The notes under the pieces: generated by a model | What the model saw: the letters and a program-made list of their open reading frames with translations, nothing else | Told to the model about the DNA's origin: nothing | Databases searched by the model: none | Shown: positions 1-12,414 of the stretch, piece by piece | How positions within the stretch are numbered: the first letter of the stretch is position 1 | Layout of the letters: each line of letters begins with the position of its first letter | Assembly (NCBI RefSeq): GCF_907164915.1 | Contig: NW_025919576.1 | Coordinates: 62,001 to 126,000, forward strand | DNA: 64,000 nt | Direction of reading: 5' to 3' | Origin: Impatiens glandulifera | Lineage: Eukaryota; Streptophyta; Magnoliopsida; Ericales; Balsaminaceae | Position numbers and translations under genes: made by a program

Positions 1-1008
1 ATTGTACAAAATCTCGATCTTTTTGATATGCAGTGGAGGAAAGGTTGCCAAAGTCAACTTAATAATGCCGACCTATATCAAAGTAAGCCATTCTATGCGG
101 TCGATGAGACATCCGGAACGACGGAAAACCTGGAACGAGAATCTTCTCAAACCGCTAAAGCTCCGGAAATCGATCAAATTAAGCAAGCGGTGGTTGATAC
201 AGTTGATTCATGCCTTGGAAGTTATAAAACCGCAACCAATGAGAGGATTGCAACGGCTGAAGTTAATTTGTCAAACTCTATCAAGTCCATGATAGATACG
301 GCTATGCAGACCTCAGTCAAAACCTTGATCGCCGAGTCCATCCAAACCGCAACCGCTCCATTATTAGACATGCTGCAGGCAATGGCCATTCAAATTGAGG
401 AGATGTCCAAAGTTCAAGTCAGCACAACTCAAACGCAAATCGAGTCGGATGCTGAAACCGCTAAGAGGCTGCAAGAGGAAGAAATGGAAAGGGTACGGTT
501 GCAGAAGGAGATTGAGAACAAAGACTATGAGTATGCCCAGAAGTGCAACGAGGAGGAACAGGCAGGCATCCAGGAACCCCCACCGGTTCAACCGTCCCAT
601 TCAATGAACACAAGGAATAAGAAGAAACGGAGCGCGGTGGTGAACGTACTGAAGCGGTCAGAACAAAGAGCAGCTGTACCAATCACGCTAAATGTGCAAC
701 CACTTGATGAAGAAGAAGAAGAAGATGCTGAGGAACTTAACCAGCGGAAGAAAAGGGCAACCGAAGGCTCAACCGCAACTCCAAGCTTCAGACCAATTAT
801 TGCTCCACCGCCTCCTCCACCAAGACCAGTTTGCGCCAATTTTGGGTTCAGCAAAAAGACTCCAAGCCACTCAAGTGTATGGGCCGGAATGCTGATTGAC
901 GCTGCAAGACGCGACAGGGAGTGGAAGGCAAGAGAAGAAGAAGAAAGAAGACAGCTTGAGAAAAAACTGGAAAAAGGGCTTCACAAGGGGGGACCATCCA
1001 AGCCTTAA
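1..1008 (+). CDS. 3' part of retroelement accessory ORF (E1), open to the left edge
   Basis: The reading frame is open from the first base and ends with a TAA at 1006-1008. The ATG at 28 is internal, because residues before it still align with the E2 homologue at 18010-20385. Visible in order: a helical region with repeats of the type SMID-x-A-x-QTSVK near residues 90-105, a charged coiled-coil-like stretch (about 140-180), a basic TRNKKKR motif that could be a nuclear localisation signal, an acidic run of Glu/Asp encoded by a GAA/GAT microsatellite near 705-727, a proline run, and a Glu/Arg-rich tail ending GGPSKP. No membrane segment or signal peptide is visible, which argues against a classic envelope protein. 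It lies between the expected pol end and the 3' LTR. It lacks one copy of the QTSVK-type repeat present in E2. Function unknown. Confidence 0.75.
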   Translation: MVQNLDLFDMQWRKGCQSQLNNADLYQSKPFYAVDETSGTTENLERESSQTAKAPEIDQIKQAVVDTVDSCLGSYKTATNERIATAEVNLSNSIKSMIDTAMQTSVKTLIAESIQTATAPLLDMLQAMAIQIEEMSKVQVSTTQTQIESDAETAKRLQEEEMERVRLQKEIENKDYEYAQKCNEEEQAGIQEPPPVQPSHSMNTRNKKKRSAVVNVLKRSEQRAAVPITLNVQPLDEEEEEDAEELNQRKKRATEGSTATPSFRPIIAPPPPPPRPVCANFGFSKKTPSHSSVWAGMLIDAARRDREWKAREEEERRQLEKKLEKGLHKGGPSKP

Positions 1009-1160
1009 TCTCTCTTTATTTCCTTCAAAACAATTTATGTTTAATTATGACTCGGAACTCGGTTATTTTATTAGTTTCCACATACATTTTTGGAAAATCA
1101 AACACATGCCTTTGAAACATCTTCTTCTAACAGAAAATAATTAAAACGCTAAACAAGCTT
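1009..1160 (+). other. AT-rich 3' untranslated stretch of E1
   Basis: No coding potential is visible between the accessory stop codon and the junction repeats. By position this is the untranslated region ahead of the polypurine tract. The equivalent piece in E2 lies at about 17872-18009 on the minus strand. Confidence 0.5.
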
Positions 1161-1430
1161 TTCAAAACCGGCCACTTATTACAAGTTTTGAATATTTATT
1201 CTAAATAATCAAAAAGGGAGAAATTGATAGAAAAATTAAGTAGGTTAATTTCAAACCGGCCACTTATTACAAGTTTTGAATATTTATTCTAAATAATCAA
1301 AAATGGAGAAATTGATAGAAAAATTAAGTAGGTTAATTGTCAAACCGGCCACTTATTACAAGTTTTGAATATTTATTCTAAATAATCAAAAAGGGAGAAA
1401 TTGATAGAAAAATTAAGTAAGTTAATTTTT
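1161..1430 (+). repeat. Three 88-90 bp tandem repeats, each with a polypurine tract and a U3 start
   Basis: The CCGGCC landmark recurs at 1168, 1256, 1345 and 1435, giving intervals of 88, 89 and 90 bp. Each unit carries a purine run of the form AAAAAGGGAGAAA (the middle one AAAATGGAGAAA), followed directly by TGATAGAAAAATTAAG, the LTR start. The three possible LTR starts are 1225, 1313 and 1402. Multiple polypurine tracts ahead of the 3' LTR are described for plant Sireviruses; here the duplicated unit also includes the beginning of U3. Confidence 0.85.
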
Positions 1431-2613
1431 GGAACCGGCCAGACGGACTAAACAGTTGTTAATTTTCATGTGCAGATACAGATCAAAACCGTATGAACCG
1501 GTTGGGGTATCAAAACCGGTTGCTGCTATACTTCAAAGAAACCAGTTTCAAGTGATCAAAGTTAAAGATCAGAGAAACCGGTTTTCACTTTCTCAAGCGA
1601 CCGGTCAGCAAAGACAAAAGCTTACATACCAGCCGGATCATACTGCACACGACACAAAACGGGAAGACTCAAACTTTAAGAGTGACGTACCATGACGAAA
1701 GAAACGTGTCTTGAAAGAATAAAAGAAGATCGGATCCGATCGGAAGCATGCGAGGAAAGCAATGATGCTTTATTGATCTGAAGTTGACAACCTAAGGTGC
1801 ATGTCCAACACGTGTCCAAATCTGAAAACCGGCTATGTCATCTTCTGCTCAGAGCTACCTGCATGACTGCCAGGTGTTGAGGAAAGTGAAGCGTGCAAGC
1901 AACCTTTCTACACCGGCGTGATAACGATAAACCAATCCAAAGGAGAGAGAAGAAAGTAACCGTTGGCTCTTCTCAGCTATAAAAGGAAGACGAATCGTCT
2001 TCATTTAATGCAAGTTGCAAATCGAAAAAGCAAGAAAATCATTCAATACAAGTCAAGCGATAAGTTCTAGAGAGATAAACTTTCATATTCCAAACCGGTG
2101 TGTCTAAAACCGGAAGATTTCTGTATTGTGTTGTGTTGAGTTATTGTATTACATCAAAGAGTGAGTTTGGTGTAACCGGCGAGTAGCGAAGTTGGGCTCG
2201 ACCGGAGGTGTTGTTGTAACTACAAAAGTTAGTGGAGATCCTTCTCATAACCTGAGAAGAAGGGGTGACGTAGGAGGATTTGCTCCGAACATCCATAAAA
2301 ATCCTTGTCTCGTGTTCTTTCGTTGCTTTCATTACCTAACCTCAAACTGATTGTACTCCTTAAACCGGTCACTCATATCCATAAAACCGACTCCTTATAA
2401 AACATCATCTAAAAGTCGCATACGTTGCTTCAACCTGAAACAGACATTTCCGCCCTTGAATCCGGTTCAAGAGTCTGTGACAGTTTGTGCAGTGCTGAGA
2501 ACGGTTTTAGTCTCTAACCGGACTATCACCAAAGAGTTGTGTGTGTTGTAATCGGCCACCCTTCCCGAAACTGGAAACACCCCGGTCCTCCAAGGGCGTC
2601 CCCGATCCTAACA
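1402..2613 (+). repeat. 3' LTR of element E1
   Basis: It begins TGATAGAAAAATTAAG after the last polypurine tract and ends GATCCTAACA at 2613, where satellite sequence starts abruptly. TG...CA termini are present. The LTR is rich in the palindrome AACCGGTT and its variants. A TATAAAA box lies at 1978-1984. The minus-strand LTR at 16516-17681 is homologous over most of its length. If the outermost TGATAG is used the LTR starts at 1225. Confidence 0.85.
1978..1984 (+). promoter_or_regulatory. TATA box of the E1 LTR
   Basis: TATAAAA followed by GGAAGACG. The same box in the same context occurs on the minus strand in the E2 LTR (17130-17136) and in the solo LTR (25645-25651), so it is the conserved Pol II core promoter of this LTR family. 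Confidence 0.75.
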
Positions 2614-5600
2614 AAACGCATGAAAACGTACAATTTAAAAAAACACGTTAATTTCAAACTTTCTAATTGATTTTTGATGTATTTACGAAAAAAACTCAAA
2701 ATAAAAGTGTAAAAACGAACGATTGAATAAAAAACATTAATTTCGTAATTTTTATTGGATTATTATGTTTTTATATAAGACAATACAAAATATAATGAAA
2801 ATGGATCGATTTAAGATTTTTTATCGTTTTGTACAAGAAAAACACAAAATAAACACGTGAAAACGTACGATTTAAAAAAAACACACGTTAATTTCGAACA
2901 TTTTAATTGATTTTTGATGTTTTTACGAAAAAAAAACAAAATAAACGCGTGAAAACGTACGAATTTAAAAAAACACGTTAATATTGAACTTTCTAATTGA
3001 TTTTTGATGTATTTTCGAAAAAACATAAATTAAAAGCGTGAAAACGAACGATTTAAGAAAAAACATTAATTTCGTACTTATAATTGGATTTTTGTATTTT
3101 TATATAAGACAAAATACAAAATATCATGAAAACGGATCGATTTGAAAATTTTTTGTCGTTTTGTACAAGAAAAACATAAAATAAACGCGTGAAAATGGCT
3201 AATTAAAAAAAACAAAATAAATGCGTGAAAACGTACGATTTAAAAAACACACGTTAATTTCGAACATTTTAATTGATTTTGGATGTTTTTTACGAAAAAA
3301 CACAAAATCAAAGTGTAAAAACGAACGATTTAAGAAAAAACATTATTTCGTACTTTTTAATTGATTTTTGATGTATTTACGAAAAAAAACACAAAATAAA
3401 AGTGTGAAAACGAACGATTTAAGAAAAAACATTAATTTCGTTCTTTTTATTGGATTATTATGTTTTTATATAAGTTAAAATACAAAATATAATGAAAACG
3501 GATCGATTTGAAGATTTTTTATCGTTTTGTACAAGAAAACACAAAATAAACACGTGAAAACGTACGATTTAAAAAAACACACGTTACTTTCGAACATTTT
3601 AATTGATTTTTGATGTTTTTACGAAAAAACACAAAATAAGCGCGTGAAAACGTACTATTTTAAAAAAACACGTTAATTACGAACTTTCTAATTTTTATTG
3701 ATGTATTTACGAAAAAAACACAAAATAAAAGTGTGAAAACGAACGATTTAAGAAAAAAAAATTAATTTCGTACTTTTTATTGGATTATTATGTTTTTCTA
3801 TAAGACAAAATACAAAATATATGAAAAACGGATCGATTTAAAGATTTTTTAATCGTTTTGTACAAGAAAAGCACAAAATACATACGTGAAAACGTACGAT
3901 TTAAAAAAAAACACACGTTAATTTCGAATATTTTAATTGATTTTTGATGTTTTTACGAACAAAATAAACAAAATAAACGCGTGAAAACATACTATTTAAA
4001 AAAAACACGTTAATTTCGAACATTCTAATTGTTTTTTTATGTATTTACGAAAAAACATAAAGTAAAAGCGTGAAAACGAATGATTTAATAAAAAACATTA
4101 ATTTCGTACTTTTGTTGGATTTTTTGTGTTTTTATATAAAACAAAATACAAAATATCATGAAAACGGATCGATTTGAAGATGTTTTGTCGTTTTGTACAA
4201 GAAAAACATAAAATAAACGCGTGAAAATGGCTAATTAAAAAAAACAAAATTAATGCATGAAAACGTACGATTTAAAAAAAAAATACACGTTAATTTCGAA
4301 CATTTTAATTGATTTTTGATGTTTTTTACGAAAAAAAACACAAAATAAGCGCTTGAAAACATACTATTTTAAAAAAAACGCGTTAATTTCGAACTTTTTA
4401 ATTGATTTTTGATGTAATTACGAAAAAAACACAAAATAAAAGCGTGAAAACGAATGATTTAAGAAAAAACATTAATTTCGTTCTTTTTATTGGATTATTA
4501 TGTTTTTATATAAGACAAAATACAAAATATAATGAAAACGGATCGATTTAAATTTTTTTTATCGTTTTGTACAAGAAACACAAAATAAACACGTGAAAAC
4601 GTACGATTTTAAAAAATACACGTTAATTTCGAACATTTTAATTTATTTTTGATGTTTTTTACGAAAAAAAACACAAAATAAATGCGTGAAAACGTACGGT
4701 TTTAAAAAAAACACAGTAATTTCGAACTCTCTAATTGATTTTTGATGTATTTACGAAAGAAACACAAAATAAAAGCGTAAAAACGAACGATTTAAGAAAA
4801 AACGTTCATTTCGTACTTTTTATTATATTTTTGTGTTTTTATATAAGACAAAATACAAAATATCATGAAAATGTATCGATTTGAATATTTTTTGTCGTTT
4901 TGTACAAGAAAACATAAAATAAATGCGTAAAAACATACGGTTTTAAAAAAACACGTTAATTTCGAACTTTCTAATTGATTTTTGATATATTTACGAAAAA
5001 ATAAAAGCGTGAAAACGAACGATTTAGAAAAAACGTTAATTTCGTAATTTTTATTGGATTTTTGTGTTTTTATATAAAACAAAATATAAAATATCATGAA
5101 AACGGATCGATTTGAAGATTTTTTTGTCCTTTTGTACGAGAAAAACACAAAATAAATGCGTGAAAACGTACAATTTAAAAAAATACACGTTAATTTCGAA
5201 CATTTTATTGATTTTTAATGTTTTTACGAAAAAAAATACAAAATAAACAAATGCAAACGTACGATTTAAAAAAACACGTTAATTTCAAACTTTCTAATTG
5301 ATTTTTGATGTATTTACGAAAAAAACTCAAAATAAAAGCGTAAAAACGAACGATTTAAGAAAAAACATTAATTTCGAACTTTATATTGGATTATTATGTT
5401 TTTATATAAGACAAAATACAAAATATAATGAAAATGGATCGATTTGAAGATTTTTTGTTGTTTTGTACAAGAAAAACACAAAATAAACACGTGAAAAAGT
5501 ACGATTTAAAAAAAACACACGTTAATTTCGAACTTTTTAATTGATTTTTGATGTATTTACGAAAAAAAACACAAAATAAAAGCGTGAAAACAAACAATTT

Positions 5601-8600
5601 AAAAAAAAAAAACGTTAATTTCGTATTTTTTATTAGATTTTTGTGTTTTTATACAAGTCAAAATACAAAATATCATGAAAACGTATCGATTTGAATATTT
5701 TTTTGTCGTTTTGTAGAAGAAAAACATAAAATAAACGCGTGAAAACGTACGATTTAAAAAAACACATGTTAATTTCGAACATTATTATTGATTTTTAATT
5801 TTTTTTACGAAAAAACACAAAATAAGCGCGGGAAAACGTATTAATTTAAAAAAAAACACGTTAATTTCGAACCTTCTAATTGTTTTTTGAGGTATTTACG
5901 AAAAAAACTCAAAATAAAAGTGTGAAAACGAACGATTTAAGAAAAAACATTAATTTCATACTTTTTATTGGATTATTATGTTTTTATATAAGACAAAATA
6001 CAAAATATAATGAAAACGGATCGATTTGAATATTTTTTATCGTTTTGTACAAGAAAAACAAAAAATAAACACGTAAAACATACTATTTTAAAAAAACATA
6101 CTATTTTTAAAAAACACGTTAATTTCGAACTTTCTAAATGATTTTTTATGTATTTACGAAAAAAAACACAAAATAAAAGCGTGAAAACGAACAACTTAAG
6201 AAAAAACGTTGATTTTGTACTTTTTATTGGATTTGTGTATTTTTATATAAGACAAAATAAAAAATATCAGGAAAACAGATTGATTTGAAGATTTTAGTCC
6301 TTTTGTACGAGAAAAACACAAAATAAACGCGTGAAAACGTACGATTTAAAAATAAACATGTTAATTTCGAATATTTTAATTGATTTTTAATGTTTTAACG
6401 AAAAAAATGCAAAATAAACGCATTAAAACGTACGATTTTAAATGCGTAATAACGAACGATTTAGGAAAAAAACATTAATTTCGTACTTTTTATTGGATTA
6501 TTATGTTTTTATATAAGACAAAATTCAAAATATAATGAAAACGGATCGATTTAAAGATTTTTTTATCGTTTTGTACAAGAAAAGCACAAAATACATACGT
6601 GAAAACGTACTATTTAAAAAAAACACACGTTAATTTCGAATATTTTAATTGATTTTTGATGTTTTTATGAAAAAAAAAATAAAAATAAACGCGTGAAAAC
6701 ATACGGTTTTAAAAAATACGTTAATTTCGAACTTTCTAATTGATTTTTGATGTATTTACGAAAAAACATAAATTAAAAGCGTGAAAACGAACGATTTAAT
6801 AAAAAACATTAATTTCGTACTTTAGTTGGATTTTTTGTGTTTTTATATAAAACAAAATACAAAGTATCATGAAAACGGATCGATTTGAAGATGTTTTGTC
6901 GTTTTGTACAAGAAAAACATAAAATAAACGCGTGAAATGGCTGATTAAAAAAACAAATTTAATGCGTGAAAAACGTACGATTTAAAAAAAAACACGTTAA
7001 TTTCGAACATTTTAATTGATTTTTGATGTTTTTTACGAAAAAAACACAAAATAAGTGCTTGAAAACATACTATTTTAAAAAAAATACGTTAATTTCGAAC
7101 TTTTTAATTGATTTTTGATGTATTTACGAAAAAAACACAAAATAAAAGCGTGAAAACGAACGATTTAAGAAAAAACATTAATTTCGTTCTTTTTATTGGA
7201 TTACAATGTTTTTATATAACACAAAATACAAAATATAATGAAAACGGATCGATTTGAAGATTTTTTTATCGTTTTGTACAAGAAAACACAAAATAAACAC
7301 GTGAAAACGTACGATTTAAAAAAACACACGTTAATTTCGAACATTTTAATTTATTTTTGATGTTTTTACAAAAAAAACACAAAATAAATGCGTGAAAACG
7401 TACGGTTTTAAAAAAACACAGTAATTTCGAACTGTCTAATTGATTTTTGATGTATTTACGAAAGAAACACAAAATAAAAGCGTGAAAACGAACGATTTAA
7501 GAAAAAACGTTCATTTCGTACTTTTTATTAGATTTTCTTGTTTTTATATAAGACAAAATACAAATATCATGAAAACGTATCGATATAAAGATTTTTTGCC
7601 GTTTTGTACAAGAAAAACATAAAATAAACGCGTGAAAACGTACGATTTAAAAAAAACACACGTTAATTTCGAACATTTTAATTGATTTTTGATGTTTTTT
7701 ACAAAAAAAACAAAAATAAACTCGTGAAAACGTACGATTTAAAAAAACACACGTTAATTTCGAACTTTCTAATTGATTTTTGATGTATTTACGAAAGAAA
7801 CACAAAATAAAAGCGTGAAAACGAACGATTTAAGAAAAAACGTTAATTTCGTACTTTTTATTATATTTTTGTGTTTTTATATAAGACAAAATACAAAATA
7901 TCATAAAAACGGATCGATTTAAAGATTTTTTGTCGTTTTGTACAAGAAAAACACAAAATAAACGCGTGAAAACGTACGATTTAAAAAAAACACACGTTAA
8001 TTTCGAACATTTTAATTGATTTTTGATGTTTTTTACGAAAAAACACAAAATAAGCGCGTGAAAACGTACTATTTTAAAAAACACGTTAATTACGAACTTT
8101 CTAATTGTTTTTTGATGTATTTACGAAAAAAACACAAAATAAAAGTGTGAAAACGAACGATTTAAGAAAAAAAATTAATTTCGTACTTTTTATTGGATTA
8201 TTATATTTTTATATAAGACAAAATACAGAATATAATAAAAACGGATCGCTTTGAAGATTTTTTTATCGTTTTGTACAAGAAAACACAAAATAAACACGTG
8301 AAAACTTACGACTGAAAAAAAAAATACAAGTTAATTTCGAACATTTTAATTGATTTTTGATGTTTTTACAAAAAAAACACAAAATAAATGCGTGAAAACG
8401 TACGGTTTTAAAAAAACACAGTAATTTCGAACTGTCTAATTTATTTTTGATGTATTTACGAAAGAAACACAAAATAAAAGCGTAAAAACAAACGATTTAA
8501 GAAAAAAACGTTCATTTCGTACTTTTTATTAGATTTTCTTGTTTTTATATAAGACAAAATACAAATATCATGAAAACGTATCGATTTAAAGATTTTTTGT

Positions 8601-11600
8601 CGTTTTGTACAAGAAAAACATAAAATAAACGCGTGAAAATGTACGATTTAAAAAAACACACGTTAATTTCGAACATTTTAATTGGATTTTGATGTTTTTT
8701 ACGAAAAAAACAAAAAATACTCGTGAAAATGTACGGTTTTAAAAAAACACGTTAATTTCGAACTTTCTAATTGATTTTTGATGTATTTATGAAATAAACA
8801 CAAAATAAAAGCGTGAAAACGAACGATTTAAGAAAAAACGTTAATTTCGTACTTTTTATTATATTTTTGTGTTTTTATATAAGACAAAATACAAAATATC
8901 ATGAAAACGGATCGATTTGAAGATTTTTTATCGTTTTGTACAAGAAAAACACAAAATAAACGCGTGAAAACGTATGATTTAAAAAAACACACGTTAATTT
9001 CGAACATTTTAATTAATTTTTGATGTTTTTACGAAAAAAACACAAAATAAGCGCGTGAAAATGTACGAATTAAAAATCATGTTAATTTCGAACTTTCTAA
9101 TTGATTTTTGATGTATATACGAAAGAAACACAAAATAAAAGCGTGAAAACGAACGATTTAAGAAAAAACGTTAATTTCGTATTTTTTATTGGATTTTTGT
9201 ATTTTTATATAAGACAAAATACAAAATATCATGAAAACGGATTGATTTAAAGATTTTTTGTCGTTTTGTACAAGAAAAACACAAAATAAACGCGTGAAAA
9301 CGTACGATTTAAAAAAACACACGTTAATTTCGAACATTTTAATTGATTTTTGATGTTTTTTACGAAAAAACACAAAATAAGCCCGTGAAAACGTACTATT
9401 TTAAAAAAACACGTTAGTTTCGAACTTTCTAATTGATGTATTTACAAAAAAAAAAACACAAAATAACAGCGTGAAAACGAACGATTTAAGAAAAAAACGT
9501 TACTTTTTGTACTTTTTATTGGATTTTTGTATTTTTATATAAGATAAATACAAAATATCATGAAAACGGATCGATTTGAAGATTTTTTTTGTCTTTTTGT
9601 ACGAGAAAAACACGAAATAAACGTTAAAAAACGTATGATTCAAAAAAAAACACATGTTAATTTCGAACATTTTAGTAGATTTTTAATGTTTTTACGAAAA
9701 AATACAAAATATAAACGTATGAAAACGTACGATTTAAAAAAACACGTTAATTTCAAACTTTCTAATTGATTTTTGATGTTTTTACGAAAATTAACAAAAT
9801 AAATGCGTGAAAACGTACGGTTTTAAAAAAACACGTTAATTTCGAACTTTCTAATTGATTTTTGATGTATTTACGAAAAATCATAAATTAAAAGCGTGAA
9901 AACGAACGATTTAAGAAAAAACATTAATTCGTACTTTTTATTGGATTTTTGTGTTTTTATATAAAACAAAATACAAAATATCATGAAAACGGATCGATTT
10001 GAAGATTTTTTGTCGTTTTGTACAAGAAAAACATAAAATAAACGCGTGAAATGGCTGATTAAAAAAACAAATTTAGTGCGTGAAAACGTACGATTTAAAA
10101 AAACACGTTAATTTCGAAGTTTAAAATTTATTTTTGATGTATTTACAAAAAAACACAAAATAAAAGCGTGAAAACGAACGGTTTTACAAAAAAACGTTAA
10201 TTTCGAACTTATTAATTGATTTTTGATGTATTTACGAAAAAAAATACAAGATAAAAACGTGAAAACGAACGATTTAAAAAAATATTAATTTCGTTCTTTT
10301 TATTAGATTATTATGTTTTTATATAAGACAAAATATAAAATATCATGAAAACGGATCGATTTGAAGATTTTTTGTCGTTTTGTACAAGAAAAACACAAAA
10401 TAAACGCGTGAAAACGTACGATTTAAAAAAACACACGTTAATTTCGTACTTTTATTGGATTTTTGTATTTTTATATAATACTAAATATCATTAAAACGAA
10501 TCGATTTGAATATTTTTTATCGTTTTGTACGAGAAAAACACAAAATAAACACGTGAAAACGTATAGTTTTAAAAAAACGGATTTTGTGTTTTTATATAAG
10601 ACAAAATACAAAATATCATGAAAACGGAATTTATATAAGACAAAATATTGGATTTTCTGATTTTATATAAGCGAAATACAAAATATCATAAAAACAGATC
10701 TATTAAAAAAACACACGTTAATTTCGAATAAGAGAATTGATTTTTAATGTTTTTACGAAAAAACACAAAATAAACGCGTGAAAACATACGATTTAAAAAA
10801 CACGTTAATTTCAAACTTTCTAATTGATTTTTTATGTTTTTACGAAAAAAAACACAAAATAAAAGCGTGAAAACAAACGATTTAAGAAAAAACATTAATT
10901 TCGTACTTTTTATTGGATTTTTGTGTTTTTATATAAGACAAAATACAAAATATCATGAAAACGGATCGATTTGAAGATTTTTTGGCATTTTGTACAAGAA
11001 AAACATAAAATAAACGTGTGAAAACTTATGATTTTAAAAAAACGGATTTTGTGTTTTTATATAAGACAAAATACAAAATATCATGAAAACCTAAGTTATA
11101 TAAGACAAAATATTGGATTTTGTATTTTTATATAAGACAAAATTCAAAATATCATGAAAACAGATCGATTTTTTATCGTTTTGTACGAGAAAAACAAAAA
11201 GTAAATGCGTGAAAACATACGATTTAAAAAACACACATTAATTTCGAATATTTTTATGAAAAAAAACGGATTTTGTAATTTTATATAAGTCAAAATATCA
11301 TGAAAACGGAATTTATATAAGACAAAATATTGGATTTTGTGTTTTTATATAAGACAAAATACAAAATATCATGAAAACGGATCGATTTTAAGATTTTTTT
11401 TGTCCTTTTGTACGAGAAAATCACAAAATAAACGCGTTAAAACGTATAATTTAAAAAAACACACACGTGAATTTCGAATATTTTAATTTATTTTTAATGT
11501 TTTTACGAAAAAACACAAAATAAATGCGTGAAAACGTACGATTTAAAAAAATAAACGTTAATTTCGAACTTTGTAATTGATTTTTGATGTTTTTACGAAA

Positions 11601-12165
11601 AATAACAAAAAATAAAAACGTGAAAACGAACGATTTAAGAAAAACGTTAATTTCGTACTTTTTATTAGATTTTGTGTTTTTATATAAGACAAAATACAAA
11701 ATATTATGAAAACGGATCGATTTAAAGATTTTTTTCTTGTTTTGTACGAGAAAAACACAAAATAAATGCGTGAAAATGTATGATTTAAAAAAAAATGGAT
11801 TTTGTGTTTTTATACAAGACAAAATACAAAATATCATGAAAACCTAAGTTATATAAGACAAAATATTGGATTTTGTGTTTTTATATAAGACAAAATTCAA
11901 AATATCATGAAAACAGATCGATTTGATGGTTTTTGGTCGTTTTGTACGAGAAAAACAAAAAGTAACGCGTGAAAACGTACGATTTAAAAAACACACACAT
12001 TAATTTCGAACATTTTAATTGATTTTTTATGTTTTTATGAAAAAAATACAAAACGAACGCGTGAAAATGTAATATTTTAAAAAAACAAGTTAATTTCAAA
12101 CTATCTAATTGATTTTTGATGTATTTACGAAAAAAGACAAAATTAAAGCGCGAAAACAGAAAAAT
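2614..12165 (+). repeat. AT-rich satellite array, basic period about 330 bp
   Basis: The landmark ATGAAAACGGATCGATTT recurs near 2803, 3134, 3500, 3830, 4166, 4540, 4873, 5104 and 5436. Intervals are mostly 330-336 bp, with 366-374 and 231 bp variants. Each unit has three related modules. Two of about 90 bp carry TTAATTTCGAAC, then TAATTGATTTTTGATGT, then ACGAAAAAAACACAAAATAAA, then GCGTGAAAACG. One of about 150 bp carries TTATATAAGACAAAATACAAA and CGTTTTGTACAAGAAAAACA. Roughly 29 units fit the interval. Open frames here, mostly on the minus strand, are short and follow the repeat. No gene, tRNA or insertion is visible before the 5S copy. Confidence 0.95.
10570..12165 (+). repeat. Rearranged satellite zone with a duplicated TATATAAGACAAAATA module
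   Basis: From about 10570 the regular 330-bp order breaks. A new short module appears, CGGAATTTATATAAGACAAAATA followed by TTGGATTTTGTGTTTTTA, repeating part of the 150-bp module. It recurs near 10630, 11100, 11300 and 11850. The same module is common in the array right of the 5S copy and in 30748-64000, so this is a transition between two array types. Confidence 0.7.
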
Positions 12166-12290
12166 TTGAAGAAATCGTGGTCGTAAACGGCCTTTAGCCG
12201 ATTAAAACTCGTCCGTTTCGAAATTTGTGAAAAATCATTTTTTAAAATGAATTTATGATGTATTAAATGAATAATTGTTCATCATATAAC
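12166..12290 (+). other. 5' flank of the 5S copy, non-satellite
   Basis: Sequence unlike the satellite starts after a normal module ends in a GCGCGAAAACAG variant. It includes GTAAACGGCCTTTAGCCGATT and a TATTAAA at 12261-12267, about 30 to 24 bases before the 5S start. The base just before the gene is C, as is usual for plant 5S genes; the GC usually found near -12 is not present (TC here). AATTTATGATGTATT within it faintly resembles the satellite TTTTTGATGTATTT. Confidence 0.6.
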
Positions 12291-12410
12291 AGGTGCGATC
12301 ATACCAGCACTAATGCACCGGATCCCATCAGAACTCCGCAGTTAAGCATGCTTGGGCGAGAGTAGTACTAGGATGGGTGACCCCTTGTGAAGTCCTCGTG
12401 TCACTCTCCT
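12291..12410 (+). rRNA. 5S rRNA: 5S ribosomal RNA copy, diverged, probable pseudogene
   Basis: The full 120-base length matches plant 5S rRNA, including ATCATACCAGCACTAATGCA, GATCCCATCAGAACTCCGCA and AGTAGTACTAGGATGGGTGA. Against the usual angiosperm sequence, recalled and not searched, I count nine differences: positions 1, 58, 93, 95, 98, 112, 113, 115 and 117. Most are C/T or G/A transitions. The C box (about 80-90) is intact; the A box has one change at position 58. The 3' changes leave mismatches in terminal helix I (1/118, 4/115, 6/113). A five-T run at 12410-12414 could terminate Pol III. It is the only 5S copy in the window and stands alone in satellite, not in a 5S tandem array. The decay suggests a relic, though some transcription is possible. 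Confidence 0.9.
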
Positions 12411-12414
12411 TTTT
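12410..12414 (+). terminator. Pol III-type T-run after the 5S copy
   Basis: Five Ts begin at the last 5S base, followed by ATATA and a longer T-run near 12421-12428. This is the normal arrangement behind a plant 5S gene. Confidence 0.6.

Noticed and set aside
2141..2551. Short open frames inside the E1 LTR
   Set aside because: LTR sequence; the same short peptides appear opposite other LTR copies and show no domain.
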